From contig WTXI01000006.1 of NCBI GenBank assembly GCA_022376515.1, forward strand, positions 1,488,001 through 1,552,000: DNA of 64,000 nt. Reading direction: 5' to 3'. The stretch comes from Lactifluus volemus (Eukaryota; Basidiomycota; Agaricomycetes; Russulales; Russulaceae). The translations under genes and the position numbers were made by a program. How positions within the stretch are numbered: position 1 is the first letter of the stretch; each line of letters opens with the position of its first letter. Below are positions 25,687 to 37,178 of this stretch, piece by piece. The notes below the pieces were generated by a model. The model did no database searches. It was not told the origin of the DNA and saw only the letters and a list, made by a program, of their open reading frames with translations.

Positions 25687-26499
25687 CAACATTTTGGTCA
25701 GTGGGGCAGTCTACAGTTTTCCATGTGCTTGCTTCCTCTAGCATGTGCATCTCCTTGTCCATGGCTTCCTTCCAGAGAGGCCAGTTGAAGTGGGATCGTG
25801 CCTCACTGATAGAACGTGAATCACTGGCAGTGTCAGTGTCGAGCACTGCTGCTAGGGTTATGTCGTCAATCTTGGCTTGGAATGCCATTCCCCCATCCTG
25901 CAGTTCCTCTGGCGCTGTCTCAAAAGACTCATCAGTTTTGCTCTCTTGTGGTGCTTGGCATGCCTTCTGCATTGACTTTCCGCCACGCCCCCTTGGACTG
26001 ATTCCAGTTATCCTCTCTCCACTTGTGATGTGTTTCACATGGCTCAAAGGCTTCGAGATATGAGTTGAATGGCATGGTGGCTTGGGCCACACCAGTGGTG
26101 GCAGCTTTGGTTTTCTGGGTGCCCGCAGTGGCTGCAGAGGTGGTGGTGTTGGTTCCTGTAGAGTCAGTGGTAAGAGTGGTCTACTCTGATCATCTGCTGC
26201 TTGCTCTGGTTCTGCCTCATTCTTCTCCAGAACCTCTGGAATTGAATCGACTTGAGAGGTGTTGAGGCTGGGTAGCTGCGCTTGGGGTGCTGGCTGAGGT
26301 GTTGCAGGCTGAATGTCTTGACCTTGAGGGGTTTTGGCTTGTCCATGAGTTGGAGGTGGAGATGGTATAGTGGGTGGTGTATAAACTATAACAGTGTCTG
26401 AGGTGAATTTAATGTCTCTTTTAACAGTAATTGAGTGCTTCTCTAGCCAATAGATGCGATGGGCATGAGGACTTTCTTGATTATACCCAATCCAGCGTG
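25687..26499 (-). pseudogene. Copia-2 integrase tail / RT start remnant
   Basis: On the minus strand this reads through Gln/Pro-rich linker sequence into ARSHFNWPLWKEAMDKEMHML, EEASTWKTVDCPTDQNVV, the conserved entry into Copia reverse transcriptase. It is bounded by Copia-1 on the right and the mariner-like element on the left. There are stops in the linker. Confidence 0.8.
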
Positions 26500-26504
26500 C
26501 CAGT

Positions 26505-26889
26505 TGTTATAGTTTAACTCAGCGCGAGGAAATGGAAACGCTGGTATTCGTAGCTAACCTGTTATAGTTTAACTAAACAAGTAGTCGATAAGTTTTACTG
26601 CAGCTACAAGAAAAAGATAAAGATACTCACCTCAGCGCGAGGAAATGGAAACGCTGAGGTGTTGCCCCGCCAGGCGGGGGCTTATATGCTCATGGTGTCG
26701 TATGTGCAATGTGAATACGAGGAGGGGCTATGGTGGAGTCGAAGGTACTCGAAAAAATTAAAAGTGGGCATCAGAGCCCCTAGTAAAGTACCAAGCGGTT
26801 GAAAAAGGATAGACTAGCGAATTCGACGATCTGTCGTCGATGGTCCGTGTGCAGCCACTTTAGGGCTGGCTTATGTCTGATCTCCAACA
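26505..26889 (-). repeat. 3' LTR of Copia-1
   Basis: This 385-bp LTR starts TGTTATAGTTTAACT and ends CCAACA as read on the plus strand. Internally the first 15 bp recur once and a 24-bp CAGCGCGAGG-type unit occurs twice, giving a small repeat-in-LTR structure. Confidence 0.9.
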
Positions 26890-26896
26890 CACCCCC

Positions 26897-28834
26897 TCAG
26901 ACCTTGAAGTGCAAGCCAAGTTCGCGTGTGAGGCGGCTATGCTTTTCTCGCACTAAGCCCTTCGTAAAAATATCAGCAAGTTGGTCGTCCGTCGGAATAT
27001 ACGACAAGTCAATGTCTCCGGCAGCAACCTTCTCGCGCAAGAAGTGATATCGCAAGTCAATGTGCTTCATGCGATCATGGAACTCGGGGTTCCGTGCGAT
27101 GGAAATCGCGGACTGATTGTCGACACGGAGGACAGTAGGTGAGGCGACGTCAATGCCAAGTTCGCTGAGGAAGCGACGCAGCCATACGGCTTCCTTGGTA
27201 GCGTAAGCGACGGCGATGTACTCGGCTTCGGTGCTCGAGAGCGCGACTGACGATTGCTTCTTCGATCCCCAACTGATGGCACCCCCTGCAAGCATAAAGA
27301 CGAAACCGGAGGTGGATTTCCGATCGTTGATATCGCTAGCCCAGTCAGCGTCCACAAAACCGCGTAAGACAGTGCCGTCAGGGGTTCCGCGTCGATAGAT
27401 GAGGCGGAGGTCAGACGATCCTCGTAAATATTTAAAAACGCGATCGAGAGAATGAAAGTGAGACGCGCCGGGGGTGGCATTGTGGCGTCCGAGCGCTCCG
27501 ACGGCGTAGGCTAGGTCAGGACGGGTGCACAGCATAGGGTACATCAGAGCCCCGACAGCACTTTGATAGGGCTTTGGGTCAGACTCGGATTGAGCCAACT
27601 TGCGAAGGTGCTCGTTAGCAAGGGCAGGGGTGGAGATGGGATGGACAGTAGATTTCCCAAAACGATCTAAGATGTCGTTTAGGTACTTTTCTTGCAAGAG
27701 AGAAATCCACCTGGTGGTACGATCGCGGGTGACGTGCATGCCGAGGATCCACGTGAGATTTCCTAAGTCGGTCATCTCGTAGTGCTGGCATAGGAGCGCT
27801 TTGTCGCGTTCGATTTCCTGCAAGCTGGTAGAGGCAAGGGTGATGTCGTCGACATACAGAGCAATGATAGACATGTCTTTGTCAGAGGAACGAGTGAAGA
27901 TCGCGTGGTCAGAATGTGTACTGCGATATCCCATAGCGGTCAGTCTCGCTCTAATGTTCTCGTACCAGACACGTCCACCCTGTTTGGTGCCATAGACAGC
28001 CTTGCGGAGTCGAAGAACCATGCCGTTGGGGACGTTGAAGCCAGGAGGGGGATTCATGAAGATCTCCTCCTTGAGCACGCCGTTAAGGTATGCCGACTTA
28101 ACGTCCATTTGGTGGAGCTCAAGGTCCCTCTCCGCAGCAATCGCGAGAATCGCGCGGAGGGAAGCAAGTTTCGCGACTGGGGCGAACGTCTCGTCGAAGT
28201 CAATGCCCTCGACTTGCGTGAACCCTTGAGCAACTACACGGGCCTTGTACTTTTGGATCGTCCCGTCAGGGCCACGCTTGACGCGGAAAACCCACCGGCT
28301 GCCCACAATCTTGCGATCGCGGGGACGAGGGACGATTTCGAAGACACCCATCTGCTCAAAAGCTTCGCGTTCGTTATCGCAGGCGGATACCCATTCGGCA
28401 GCGTCGGGTCGTGCCATGGCCTCATCGAAAGTGCGCGGGTCACTATCGAATTTGGTTTCGGCGACGCTAACGCGCACGGGGGGTCGGCGATTGTACGCGC
28501 TAATTTCATAACGAGGGTCGTCGTTGCGAGCAGGTGCGCGGGTGACACGTTTTGGGCGTGATTCGAGTGTAGGAGAGTTGCGCGGTACGGGCGCGGGAGC
28601 TGGTGCATCGTTCTCGCTATCGTTTTCGTCGTCGTTTTCGTCGATGATGACACGTTCGTGAGTGGGCCCCCTTCGTCGAAAACAACGTCGCGAGAGTTGT
28701 AAATCTTGTGCGAGGGGCGATGAATTAATCTGAAGGCTTTGTAGTTCGATGCAAGGCCAAGGAAGGTGCACTGCTGGGAATGAGAAGAGAGCTTTGAGCG
28801 GTGATCCTTGGGCACGTGCATATGCGCGGGGCAA
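26897..28834 (-). CDS. Copia-1 reverse transcriptase - RNase H
   Basis: This open frame of 645 codons continues the polyprotein after integrase. After a Pro/Asp/Asn-rich linker it shows RDRKIVGSRWVFRVKRG, GFTQVEGIDFDETFAPVAK, MDVKSAYLNG (about residue 246), the catalytic YVDDI (about 326), SAVGALMYPMLCTRPDLA and the RNase H motifs DADWASD (about 500), ALSSTEAEYIA and KHIDLRYHF. It ends next to the 3' LTR. It is one frame off the upstream ORF; the true joint is at the C5 run 28667-28671 (DVVFDEG|PTHERV). The first about 50 codons as listed are therefore read-through in the wrong frame. Otherwise it looks competent. Confidence 0.92.
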   Translation of the reverse strand: MPRAYARAQGSPLKALFSFPAVHLPWPCIELQSLQINSSPLAQDLQLSRRCFRRRGPTHERVIIDENDDENDSENDAPAPAPVPRNSPTLESRPKRVTRAPARNDDPRYEISAYNRRPPVRVSVAETKFDSDPRTFDEAMARPDAAEWVSACDNEREAFEQMGVFEIVPRPRDRKIVGSRWVFRVKRGPDGTIQKYKARVVAQGFTQVEGIDFDETFAPVAKLASLRAILAIAAERDLELHQMDVKSAYLNGVLKEEIFMNPPPGFNVPNGMVLRLRKAVYGTKQGGRVWYENIRARLTAMGYRSTHSDHAIFTRSSDKDMSIIALYVDDITLASTSLQEIERDKALLCQHYEMTDLGNLTWILGMHVTRDRTTRWISLLQEKYLNDILDRFGKSTVHPISTPALANEHLRKLAQSESDPKPYQSAVGALMYPMLCTRPDLAYAVGALGRHNATPGASHFHSLDRVFKYLRGSSDLRLIYRRGTPDGTVLRGFVDADWASDINDRKSTSGFVFMLAGGAISWGSKKQSSVALSSTEAEYIAVAYATKEAVWLRRFLSELGIDVASPTVLRVDNQSAISIARNPEFHDRMKHIDLRYHFLREKVAAGDIDLSYIPTDDQLADIFTKGLVREKHSRLTRELGLHFKV

Positions 28835-31386
28835 CCGAAAATGCGAAGGCGGGAGACGTCAGGTTTGTTGCCACTCCAGGCTTCCTCCGGGGTCAGGTCA
28901 GGGAGGGAGCTGGTGGGCAGGCAGTTGTGTAAGACGGCGGCGTATTCGATGGCGTCGTACCAAAACGACTCGGGGAGGTTGGCATCAGCAAGCATCGTTC
29001 GAACCTTGTCAAGGAGCGTACGGTTCATGCGCTCCGAGACCCCGTTATGTTCGGGGGTATCAGCGGTAGTGATTTCCTGCTTGATACCTTTCTCGACGAA
29101 ATACTTAGTAGGTACCTTCCCAGTATATTCACCTCCGCCGTCGGAACATAATATTTTGACGTTTTTACTGGTCTCGCGCTCGACATGAGCGACGAAAGCC
29201 TTCAGGTTTTGGAGAAGGTCGGATTTGAGCTTCAGTCCGACAACGGAAACTTTTCGGGTCGAGTCATCGGTGAACGTCGCGAAATATTCGAAACCTTGAT
29301 GGGATCGAGTCGGAAGTTTGCCGCAGATATCCGAAAAAACGCGGCCGAGAATTTCAGTAGCGCGCGTGTGGGTCGTCTTCGAGATATCGATCCGGGCTTG
29401 TTTTCCGGTGAGGCATGGCTCACAGATCGCAGACGTACTCGTAGGCCCATTTATCACCATCCCTTGCACTATCCCTTTGTCTACCATTCTCACTATGGTT
29501 TCGTTGCTAACGTGTCCGAGTCTTCGGTGCCATACAGCCAGCGTGGCCGAGGATCCAGCATCCTCACTGAGGAGGGCGATTTGGTCGGGCGCGGGAGGAT
29601 TTTCATCTTCGCGCGGGAAAGTAGTGACCGTGGCGATGCGGATTTTCTCGGAGACGATGGTCCGAATGTCCATAATGTACAGATTAGCGGACATGTGGCC
29701 TTGGCATGTAGTGACACCAGATTTGTCTCGAAGAGAGCAAGAATCATCAGTGAAGAGGAGACTAGCACCATGTTGCGTGAGATAAGAGACAGAGAGGAGG
29801 TTCCCATGGAGCTCGGGCACAAAAAGAACTTCCTGGAGGATAGCACTTCTCCAGCGGTCATCAGCGCGCATGCGGACGTGCACGCGGCCTACGCCAGTCG
29901 CGAGGATGGACCGTGCATCGCCAAGCGTCACTTTTATGGGAACGGAGAGAGGGGTGAAATGGGTGAACCAAGAGCGGTTGCATGACATCGTACGAGACGC
30001 TCCGGAATCAAGAATCCAAGATTCGAGGAGCGCAGGGGAAGTGTGAGCGGAGTAGAGGAAGACTTCCTCGTCGGTTGAGGCTATCGCAACTTTTGCGGAC
30101 GCGGGGGCAGGTGCGGAAGTCGATGGCGTGGTCTGCGACGTTGAGGTTGTCGCGGTTGCGGCTTTCGCTTCTTTTTCCTTTTGCGCCTTCAGTTTCCGGC
30201 ATTCGCTGACGTCATGACCGGTGAAGTTGCAGTGTGTACACTTCTTCTTCTGGTCTTTGCGTTTGTTGCGCTCCCCTTTTCCTTTGTCTTTGTCTGTGTC
30301 CTTTTTCTCCGATTTCTTCTTGCCGTCCTTGCCCTTCTTGGCAGCCTTAGCGTAGAATGCGGCTGCGCCGTCCCCAGATTCACGGATGCGAGAATCTTCG
30401 TCTGTTAGAATGCGAAGTTTGATGTTCTCTGCCGTCTGATCAAGAGGGTTGAGGTTATTGAGTACGACTTTGAGCATTCGGTGAGAAGGGGAGAGGGCGT
30501 TGGTTATCGCGTGAGCAATCTGCTGGTCCGTGAACGGAGATCCGGCTTTGGCAAGACGGTGGGAAGCGTCGATCATCGCGTTGATTTGCGGTTCGAGGGG
30601 CTCGGCGTCGTTGAGAGGGGTACTGAAAAGGCGGGTCATCAGCTGAGAGAGCTTGTGGCCCCCTCGACCCTCGAAACGCGCAGAGAGGCAGTCGAGACAC
30701 TCCTTAGCTGTCTGAGCATGGAAGATTAGATGGGCAGGCTCGCCGGTGAGAGACAGAGCGATAAGCGAGAAGGCCTGCTGGTCTTTTTCATCCCATGCAG
30801 CAGCTTCGGCTGGATAGATCAACGGGTGAGGGCGCGGATTGTTGAGGACAGTCAGGAGCCTGTAACTCCTCAAGACAACGTGCATATGGAAACGCCACAC
30901 CGAAAAATTGCTGCCATCTTGTTCGAGCGGCGGAATATCGTAGCGTTGCGATATAACCGCTGGGCCAGGTACCGCAGGAGGGAAATGAGCTGGTGGAATT
31001 ACAGGAGGTAGGTGAGCCGGCGGAACTCCTTGAGGCGGGTGGACTGGTGGAACAATAGGTTGATGGCGTGCCCATGGGATTGCGCCCGGGCGTTGCACCG
31101 GTGGGATCGCATCGGGTTGGTGCATCGCATCGGGTTAATGCACGGGCGGAAAACCGTATGGCCGAAAGAGCGATGGGGTGCTGGCTACCGAGGATAACGT
31201 GGAAGCACGAGCAGAGCCATGAGGAGAGCCATAGGCGGAACCATGAGCTGAACCGTGGACGGAACCATGAACGGAGTCATGAGCGGAATCATGGACGGAG
31301 CCATGGAGAGAACCGGCAGGACCGGCGACAGCGTCGTTGTCGGCTGGGTCTGGGTCCGCGGCGTGTTGTGCGGCGGCTTGGCTCAT
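28234..31386 (-). CDS. Copia-1 Gag - protease - integrase
   Basis: The frame runs from Met at 31386 (MSQAAAQHAADPDPA, then HGS/HDS repeats) through an in-frame TAA at 31135-31137, then 963 open codons from the Met at 31125. Parts, counted from 31125: Gag/UBN2-like region (about 40-260), zinc knuckle CX2CX4HX4C (about 295), protease DSGAS (about 368), integrase HHCC (H..LGH, C..C, about 545-590), catalytic Asp in FSDICG, SDGGGEYTG and E in NGVSERMNR (about 600-700), DVVFDEG. Past about 28672 this frame is the wrong one. Either 31386 or 31125 could be the working start. CAA to TAA would explain the stop, as the adjacent repeat unit reads HQPDA. Confidence 0.9.
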
Positions 31387-31445
31387 GCTACGTGTGATGG
31401 GAGACAGCGTGGGTGGACTTAGCTAGAGACTCGGGTCTCGTAATC

Positions 31446-31831
31446 TGTTATAGTTTAACTCAGCGCGAGGAAATGGAAACGCTGGTATTCGTAGCTAACC
31501 TGTTATAGTTTAACTAAACAAGTAGTCGATAAGTTTTACTGCAGCTACAAGAAAAAAGATAAAGATACTCACCTCAGCGCGAGGAAATGGAAACGCTGAG
31601 GTGTTGCCCCGCCAGGCAGGGGCTTATATGCTCATGGTGTCGTATGTGCAATGTGAATACGAGGAGGGGCTATGGTGGAGTCGAAGGTACTCGAAAAAAT
31701 TAAAAGTGGGCATCAGAGCCCCTAGTAAAGTACCAAGCGGTTGAAAAAGGATAGACTAGCGAATTCGACGATCTGTCGTCGATGGTCCGTGCGCAGCCAC
31801 TTTAGGGCTGGCTTATGTCCGATCTCCAACA
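31446..31831 (-). repeat. 5' LTR of Copia-1
   Basis: This 386-bp LTR holds the element promoter. It differs from the 3' LTR at three sites, all of which are a CpG in one copy and TpG/CpA in the other. Confidence 0.9.
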
Positions 31832-31833
31832 CC

Positions 31834-32749
31834 AGTAGTCCTCGTGCCTCTAATTTATTGCCCTTGAAGTTTCGAACCCAGACGCGCTGTCCCCATTCTG
31901 AAATGTCGCCCAGATTTGGCTTGCTTCCATGAAGCTGCTCATACAGCATGATAACTCTGAGAGCACAAGTTGAGGACCTGTTCTTGAGCCAGACTGAGTG
32001 ATGAAGTGCCTCCCCCCATAGAGACTTTGGAAGGCCTGATTGGTGAAGTAGAGCCCAGACCTGCTCAAGTAAGCACCTGTTGGGGACTCTGCGATCCCAT
32101 TATGTTATGGCATGTCGTGGGTGATAAGGCGTTGCTCTGTTCCCTGCTCCTGGAGGAAGCCCATGAGGTTAGTACTGTAGTACTCACCCCCTCTGTTGGA
32201 GCAGAAATGGCAGATGGTGGTGCTATGCTGGGTTTTTGCCCAAGCGACAAAATATCGATAAGCATTCAGGACTTCTGACTTCTTCTTCAGTGTCTGGATC
32301 CATGTAAAATGAGAGTAGTCATCTGTGAATAAGACATAGTACTTCTTCCCACCAAGACTGGTGACTGGAGATGGCCCCCAAACATCTGAGTGGACCTCTT
32401 CTCCAAAAGTCGTTGCTGGCAGTCCCTGTCGCTTGGCTTTGATCCTCTTCCTGGTCAGCTTAGTGTAGTCACAGGAATTGCAAGTAAAATTGGACCCTTC
32501 ATCAATGAGTTTGACACCCTCGATGAAGTTGTGTTGTAGGAGCAAGTGAATGTTGTCGACACTGACGTGTTCTAGGCAACGGTGGAGCATGGGAAGTGTG
32601 ACCTGTTCAACTGTGGGCATGACAGCACTTGCAACATCATTGACTTTGTACAGACTGCTGACGCTAGCAGGGATGGTCCCGATGGTCCTCCCCTCCTTCT
32701 TGATGCTGCAAAGGTTGCCTTCAAAAGATATTGAAAATCCTGCCTTCAT
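31834..32749 (-). pseudogene. Copia-2 integrase remnant
   Basis: Minus-strand reading: TLPMLHRCLEHVSVDNIHLL, NSCDYTKLTRKRIKAKRQG (HHCC zinc domain), EEVHSDVWGPSPVTSLGGKKYY with catalytic Asp, FTDDYSHFTWIQTLKKKSE, then CSNRGGEYYSTN, where the usual Asp of SDNGGEY is Asn. A further frame (QKAWTILYEQLHGSKPNL) follows near 31900 before the Copia-1 insertion. Dead by substitution and frame breaks. Confidence 0.85.
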
Positions 32750-32752
32750 AAT

Positions 32753-33634
32753 TCAGTTTATAGCAACTATGGTCACAGCCATATCAGGTATGTGAAGTGC
32801 CTCTTTAAGAATGATAGGAGTTGAAGACTTCCCATGCGGGACCTGTATCACTAGGTCCCCAACTCCCACTGTGTAGAAGACTCTCTTGTCAGCAGCTACA
32901 ATTGGCTGTGGTGCAATCTTCTGGTATGTCAAGAATTTGTTGCAAAAAGGTAACATGTGGCACGATGCCCCAGAGTCATACAACTCTGCCTCAGAAAAAT
33001 TGGTGAGTGGATCTCCAGCCATGAATACCTCTTTAACAGCTGCCCAGGCCTCAATATCAGGTTCTTCTGCTGCTGCCGCTGCACTGCCTGCATTCGTGTT
33101 GCCACCCCCACCACCTCCGGATTGCTTGGGACCTCCTTCCTTGTTGCCGCCACCCTTTAACCAGCATTCAGACTTCATATGTCCTTTCCTGTGGCAATTG
33201 AAACATTCAACATCTCGTCGCTTCTTCAAGTTCTTCAAGTTCTTCATTCCAGGCTTCTGCAGGGTAGTGGCAATGAACACCTCATCCACGCCATCGGTCT
33301 TCTTCTCCATGTCATGGCAGATGTACTCATTGGATGCCAGGTGAATGACATTTGCTGGCAATACTTCTTGGCCATTGAGATCGGCATGGGATACGAGTGA
33401 ATTGAGGGTTGGGGCATAAGATCGGGGCAGCGATCTTAATAAAATGTAAGTGTAAGTGTGGTCTGCCACATCCGTACCCATCGAGGCTAATTCCTCTTGC
33501 ATGTTTGCCATCCTTTTGAGGTGCATGTGGACATCCTCATCTTCTCCGCATTTGACATTGGTGAGTTGTGCCTGCAGGTTAACTTGTACCATGGTTGTTC
33601 TCCCCTCATACAACTTCTTCAGCTCATCCCACAC
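32753..33634 (-). pseudogene. Copia-2 Gag - protease remnant
   Basis: Gag C-terminal half: VWDELKKLYEGRTTMVQVNL, LRSLPRSYAPTLNSLV, zinc knuckle CFNCHRKGHMKSEC, a Gly-rich linker and the protease LYDSGASCHM. The frame is open but is cut upstream by solo LTR C1 at 33635; the N-terminal part resumes at 34514. Confidence 0.85.
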
Positions 33635-34508
33635 TGTTACGGTCATGTGGGCCGTCCGGCCCATTTCTTACTGCTTTCCGTCCATTTTTCGACTTGTGTT
33701 ATGACCTAGGATCCCTTTCCTTGGCCAGCCCCCTCTGTTTGACTTCTAGGGGCTGTGCATCGCTATTTTGGACGTGTATTTGACTCAGGGATCATGACTC
33801 AAATCTTGAGTCAGCGTTCTTGACTCAGACCTTGAGTCAGACGCACTGAGTCAGTTCTTGAGTCATCAGAACTGACTCAGGTCCTTAGTCAATGGTCTTG
33901 ACTTCGCTACTTTACTGTGACCTTTGTAGGATAGTTGGCTGGCCCTCTGTACACATAAATAGGGCCCTATGGACGAGCTAAAGCCCCAGCTTCAGCTTCG
34001 TCGAGAATCACAGTTATTGCTTGACACTCAATCTCCCTCTCTTTTCTTGTGCATCCCCTCTTCATACCTTTGGTTAAGGTACCTTCGCGCCACAATCAGA
34101 ACATCTGTTAGCCTGTTTACGCCCTTGTAAACAAGCTCACAGATGCCCTGAACCTTGTACGAAATTGAGGGTGAAGGATTGTCTAATTCCTCCCCCTTCA
34201 TTTTGCACAAACCTTAGTTCAACCTCCCACGAGTGTCCTTGGAAGGCGAGCATCCCTTGCGCTCCAATTACACTCACACCTGCATTGCGGTTGAACTTAC
34301 AGATTATCCTTTGTCCATCTGCCACCATCTATCCTCTTTGGGAATGGTAACTCTGACCATCGCATGCGCCGGCCCGTACTATCTGCCTCACGCGATACGA
34401 ACACCGAGAGTTCACACAGTCAAGTCTATCCTTCACAGGAACTTGCCTGCGCATTCTTGATTGATTATTGAAGCTCACTCTGAGCCACAGTCCCTGTGAA
34501 CCGTGACA
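33635..34508 (+). repeat. Solo LTR, family C, copy C1
   Basis: This 874-bp LTR has TGTTACGG...CCGTGACA ends and a perfect TSD CACAC (33630-33634, 34509-34513). A TATA-like ACATAAATAG at about 33951 lies in the middle, as expected for U3/R. It interrupts Copia-2 gag. Copies C2 and C3 are inverted to it. Confidence 0.88.
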
Positions 34509-34513
34509 CACAC

Positions 34514-34798
34514 TCTCTTGATGGTAGGGTTCACCTTGATGCAATTGAAGACAGTGTCAGGAAGCATTGATACGATCAGCTATTTGATTGCAGCCTTGTG
34601 GTCCTCCCATCAAGTGGCCAGCTTGTCTCTGTTGACCATGCCTGCAGTGGTATACGCCTGCATTATCTTGTCATTTGACAAGTGCTCGGTCCATAGGCAC
34701 TTCGACTTGATTGCCCAGAGCATTCGATTGTGGTAGGTCACCCAATTTGACCCATCTGCAGCTAATTTGACCACTTCTATCTTCTGATCTTCAGGCAT
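34514..34798 (-). pseudogene. Copia-2 Gag N-terminus
   Basis: The minus-strand start at 34798 (MPEDQKIEVVKLAADGSNW, then VTYHNRMLWAIKSKCLW) is the typical Copia Gag opening. It continues via VNRDKLATWWEDHKAAIK into the solo LTR C1 junction. Confidence 0.8.
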
Positions 34799-34943
34799 TT
34801 GTTAGGGAATAGGTGGTTGGGGTGGATGATGGATAATAGAGCAAAAAGGGGTATAAGTAATGAGTGTGTTGTAATATAATCTTGTACTTCGTTCAGTGAG
34901 CAGTGGTAGGGCCAGGGCCCATAACCTAGAGTAGAAATTGAAG

Positions 34944-37178
34944 CCCAGTGAAAAGTGGATTTAAGTAAATTTAAGTAAATTTAACCCAATTGATTAAAAT
35001 CGAAGTAAATTTATTACAAATGATACTGATAACATAAAGTTGATTTCAATTGAAGTGAATTGAATATTGTCTGATTGCATTGAATATGATTAAATTGAAT
35101 TGATATGGTTTCTTGGGGTGCCTTGGCCAATTGAATGCAATTGAATTGGATTGAACACAACTCAATTAAGAAAGCAGATAATCTGTGAAACAAGTACATA
35201 ACGCATTGTGGACTTAGAGAAATCCAGACACTTTCAATCACATGACCAGGTCATTGACAAGGTGTCAAACTGCTGGACGTTGTTATTGTCAACAATGTCC
35301 CACACTTCAAGTCTGTGCAAAGGTTTGCTTTAAGTGTGGGTTAACTTAGTTGCTGAAGCATGTCACAAATTGTCCTTGGCTAATTTCACAGAACAGGTGG
35401 TGGATGGGACTATGGTAAGGTGGATGATATACTGACTGCTGACCCATTTCTTCTCTCAAATGGGCCTCATCAAATTCAAGCAGTGAACCCCCTCAATTTC
35501 AGAAGAATTTAATACATGGTATGTCCTAAGATGCTCCCAACTTACTGAAACTAACTTGTAATCACCCTCATGGAGCCCTGTGCCTTGTCCGCATCTACAT
35601 GTTGTATGGTTGATTTCACCTCAACCTGGGAGTACATCCGACACTTTTACCTCACACTGGCACACCCATATACATAACACTCCACCACTGCCTGTGTGCT
35701 TCAGAGGGCACACTTTCAATTTCTGGTGGATGAAGATGTCCGTGTGTCCTATCCTCTCAAAAATTGTGACATTAATATCAGATTAATTTTAGTCATGCTG
35801 ACTGGGTTGGCTCACTCCCCCCCCCCCCTCCCCCGAGATGTGGATTAAGTCCCTACATGGCTTTAATGATTTTGCCCACCTCTCCATCCATATCCACGTG
35901 AGCATGCCCAGACTGACCAACGACCGACATCACCACCACCACTACACAAGAGATATCCCCATGCCTGCCCACAAGTGTATGATCATGACCGGAAGCCTCT
36001 CCCATCACCATCTTCACATTTCGGTGACTGGGAACCCATCTTCGCTCCCACCACACGTGAGCGTCCCTATCATTATTTCCACAACAACCTCACTTGAGCA
36101 ACCACCAGCTTTCCCCATCTCCATTCCTGCCACCTGACCATGTCAGTAACTGTGAGTGATGTTCCCCATCACCTCTACCACATGAGCAGCACCACACCAA
36201 ACATGTACAGCAACAAAAACTGCTACTACTGCTATCCACCCCACCACCTCTAGTGCATTCCGAAATGATTTAGACAGACAAAGTTGGGCACCGCTGCCAT
36301 GCAGACTTGTCAGTATGCAGCGAAGATCAGCAGGGCAGTGGACGCTGAGCAATAACGTCAGTCAGCATGTCGGTTAGACTCTCTAGTCTGAGCCCTGGTC
36401 AGGGTTTTTTCAGGTGTGGTCCCACAGAGGACGCATGTGCTGTAGCATTATTTGATTGAAGCTTGGTCCTTCATGGTTGGACTCAATTGAGTTGGTGGGT
36501 CGATTGTCATTTGTGTCATGTATGGTACATTACTAATAGATGTGACGCAGGCAAGTTTTTCATGCTTGCTACTGAGTTTCTGAGGAAGAGGAATATACAT
36601 CCACCCTTTTTTTTCCATCTCTTCGAGTGCTGCTGTATCTAAAGATCTGAACTACATGTGCAGAGTGGAAGTTCCAGGCTCTTCCCAGCATGCGAGAATC
36701 AACAAATATTGGCCCCTTTCACCAATGTGGGACCCCCCAGCCACCCAGTGTACAAAACCATATTGATGCATCATCCTACACCCACATACTCTCCTGAATC
36801 TCTTGAAGTCAGTGTGGTAAGGTATGTAAATCATGAACTATCCCCAATATATGGCATGAACAAGGCCATCACAGTCCTTTCTCGCATTTGCTTTAATTCG
36901 ACTTGAAGCCAGAGCTGGATTTGTGCTTGATGGCCGGACTGGGGCTGAGGTGACTAGTATTAAGGGTAGAATAAACTAAATACAATTGTACCATAAATTG
37001 AAAATATAATGGGGTTTAATTTAATTTAGTCTGATTCAATCTACCAATTAATTGAATTTGAGTGCAATTCATTTGCATTCGATCTCGGATTAAATACAAT
37101 CACAAATAGTCTTGATTTATTAATTCAATTTAATTGGTTCAATTTACTTAAATTTACTTAAATCCACTTCTCACTGGG
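34944..37178. mobile_element. TIR element F inside the Copia-2 5' LTR
   Basis: This 2235-bp element has about 40-bp near-perfect inverted ends (CCCAGTGAAAAGTGG, then two TTTAAGTAAA units). ATTGAAG is duplicated on both sides (34937-34943, 37179-37185), matching the uninterrupted LTR at 19478. The inside is AT-rich near the ends (TTGAAT/AATTGA runs). No transposase was recognised; short ORFs at 35.8-36.1 kb are His/Ser/Pro-rich and unconvincing. Confidence 0.75.

Larger units (their letters stand above)
26505..31831 (-). mobile_element. Young Ty1/Copia retrotransposon Copia-1
   Basis: A complete 5327-bp element on the minus strand, flanked by the 5-bp TSD CCAGT (26500-26504, 31832-31836) inside Copia-2. 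LTRs are 385/386 bp, with three substitutions and one A-run indel between them. A purine tract (GAGGGGGTG on the minus strand) adjoins the 3' LTR. Gag-PR-IN and RT-RH frames are long and well preserved and, unlike the surroundings, rich in CpG. One TAA in gag and one frame slip between IN and RT are the only breaks seen. Confidence 0.93.

Noticed and set aside
27905..28561. A 218-codon plus-strand ORF opposite Copia-1 RT
   Set aside because: Antisense shadow of the CpG-rich RT coding strand with no domain or upstream signals.
29185..29985. A 266-codon plus-strand ORF opposite Copia-1 integrase
   Set aside because: Antisense shadow of gag-IN; conserved integrase motifs are all on the minus strand.
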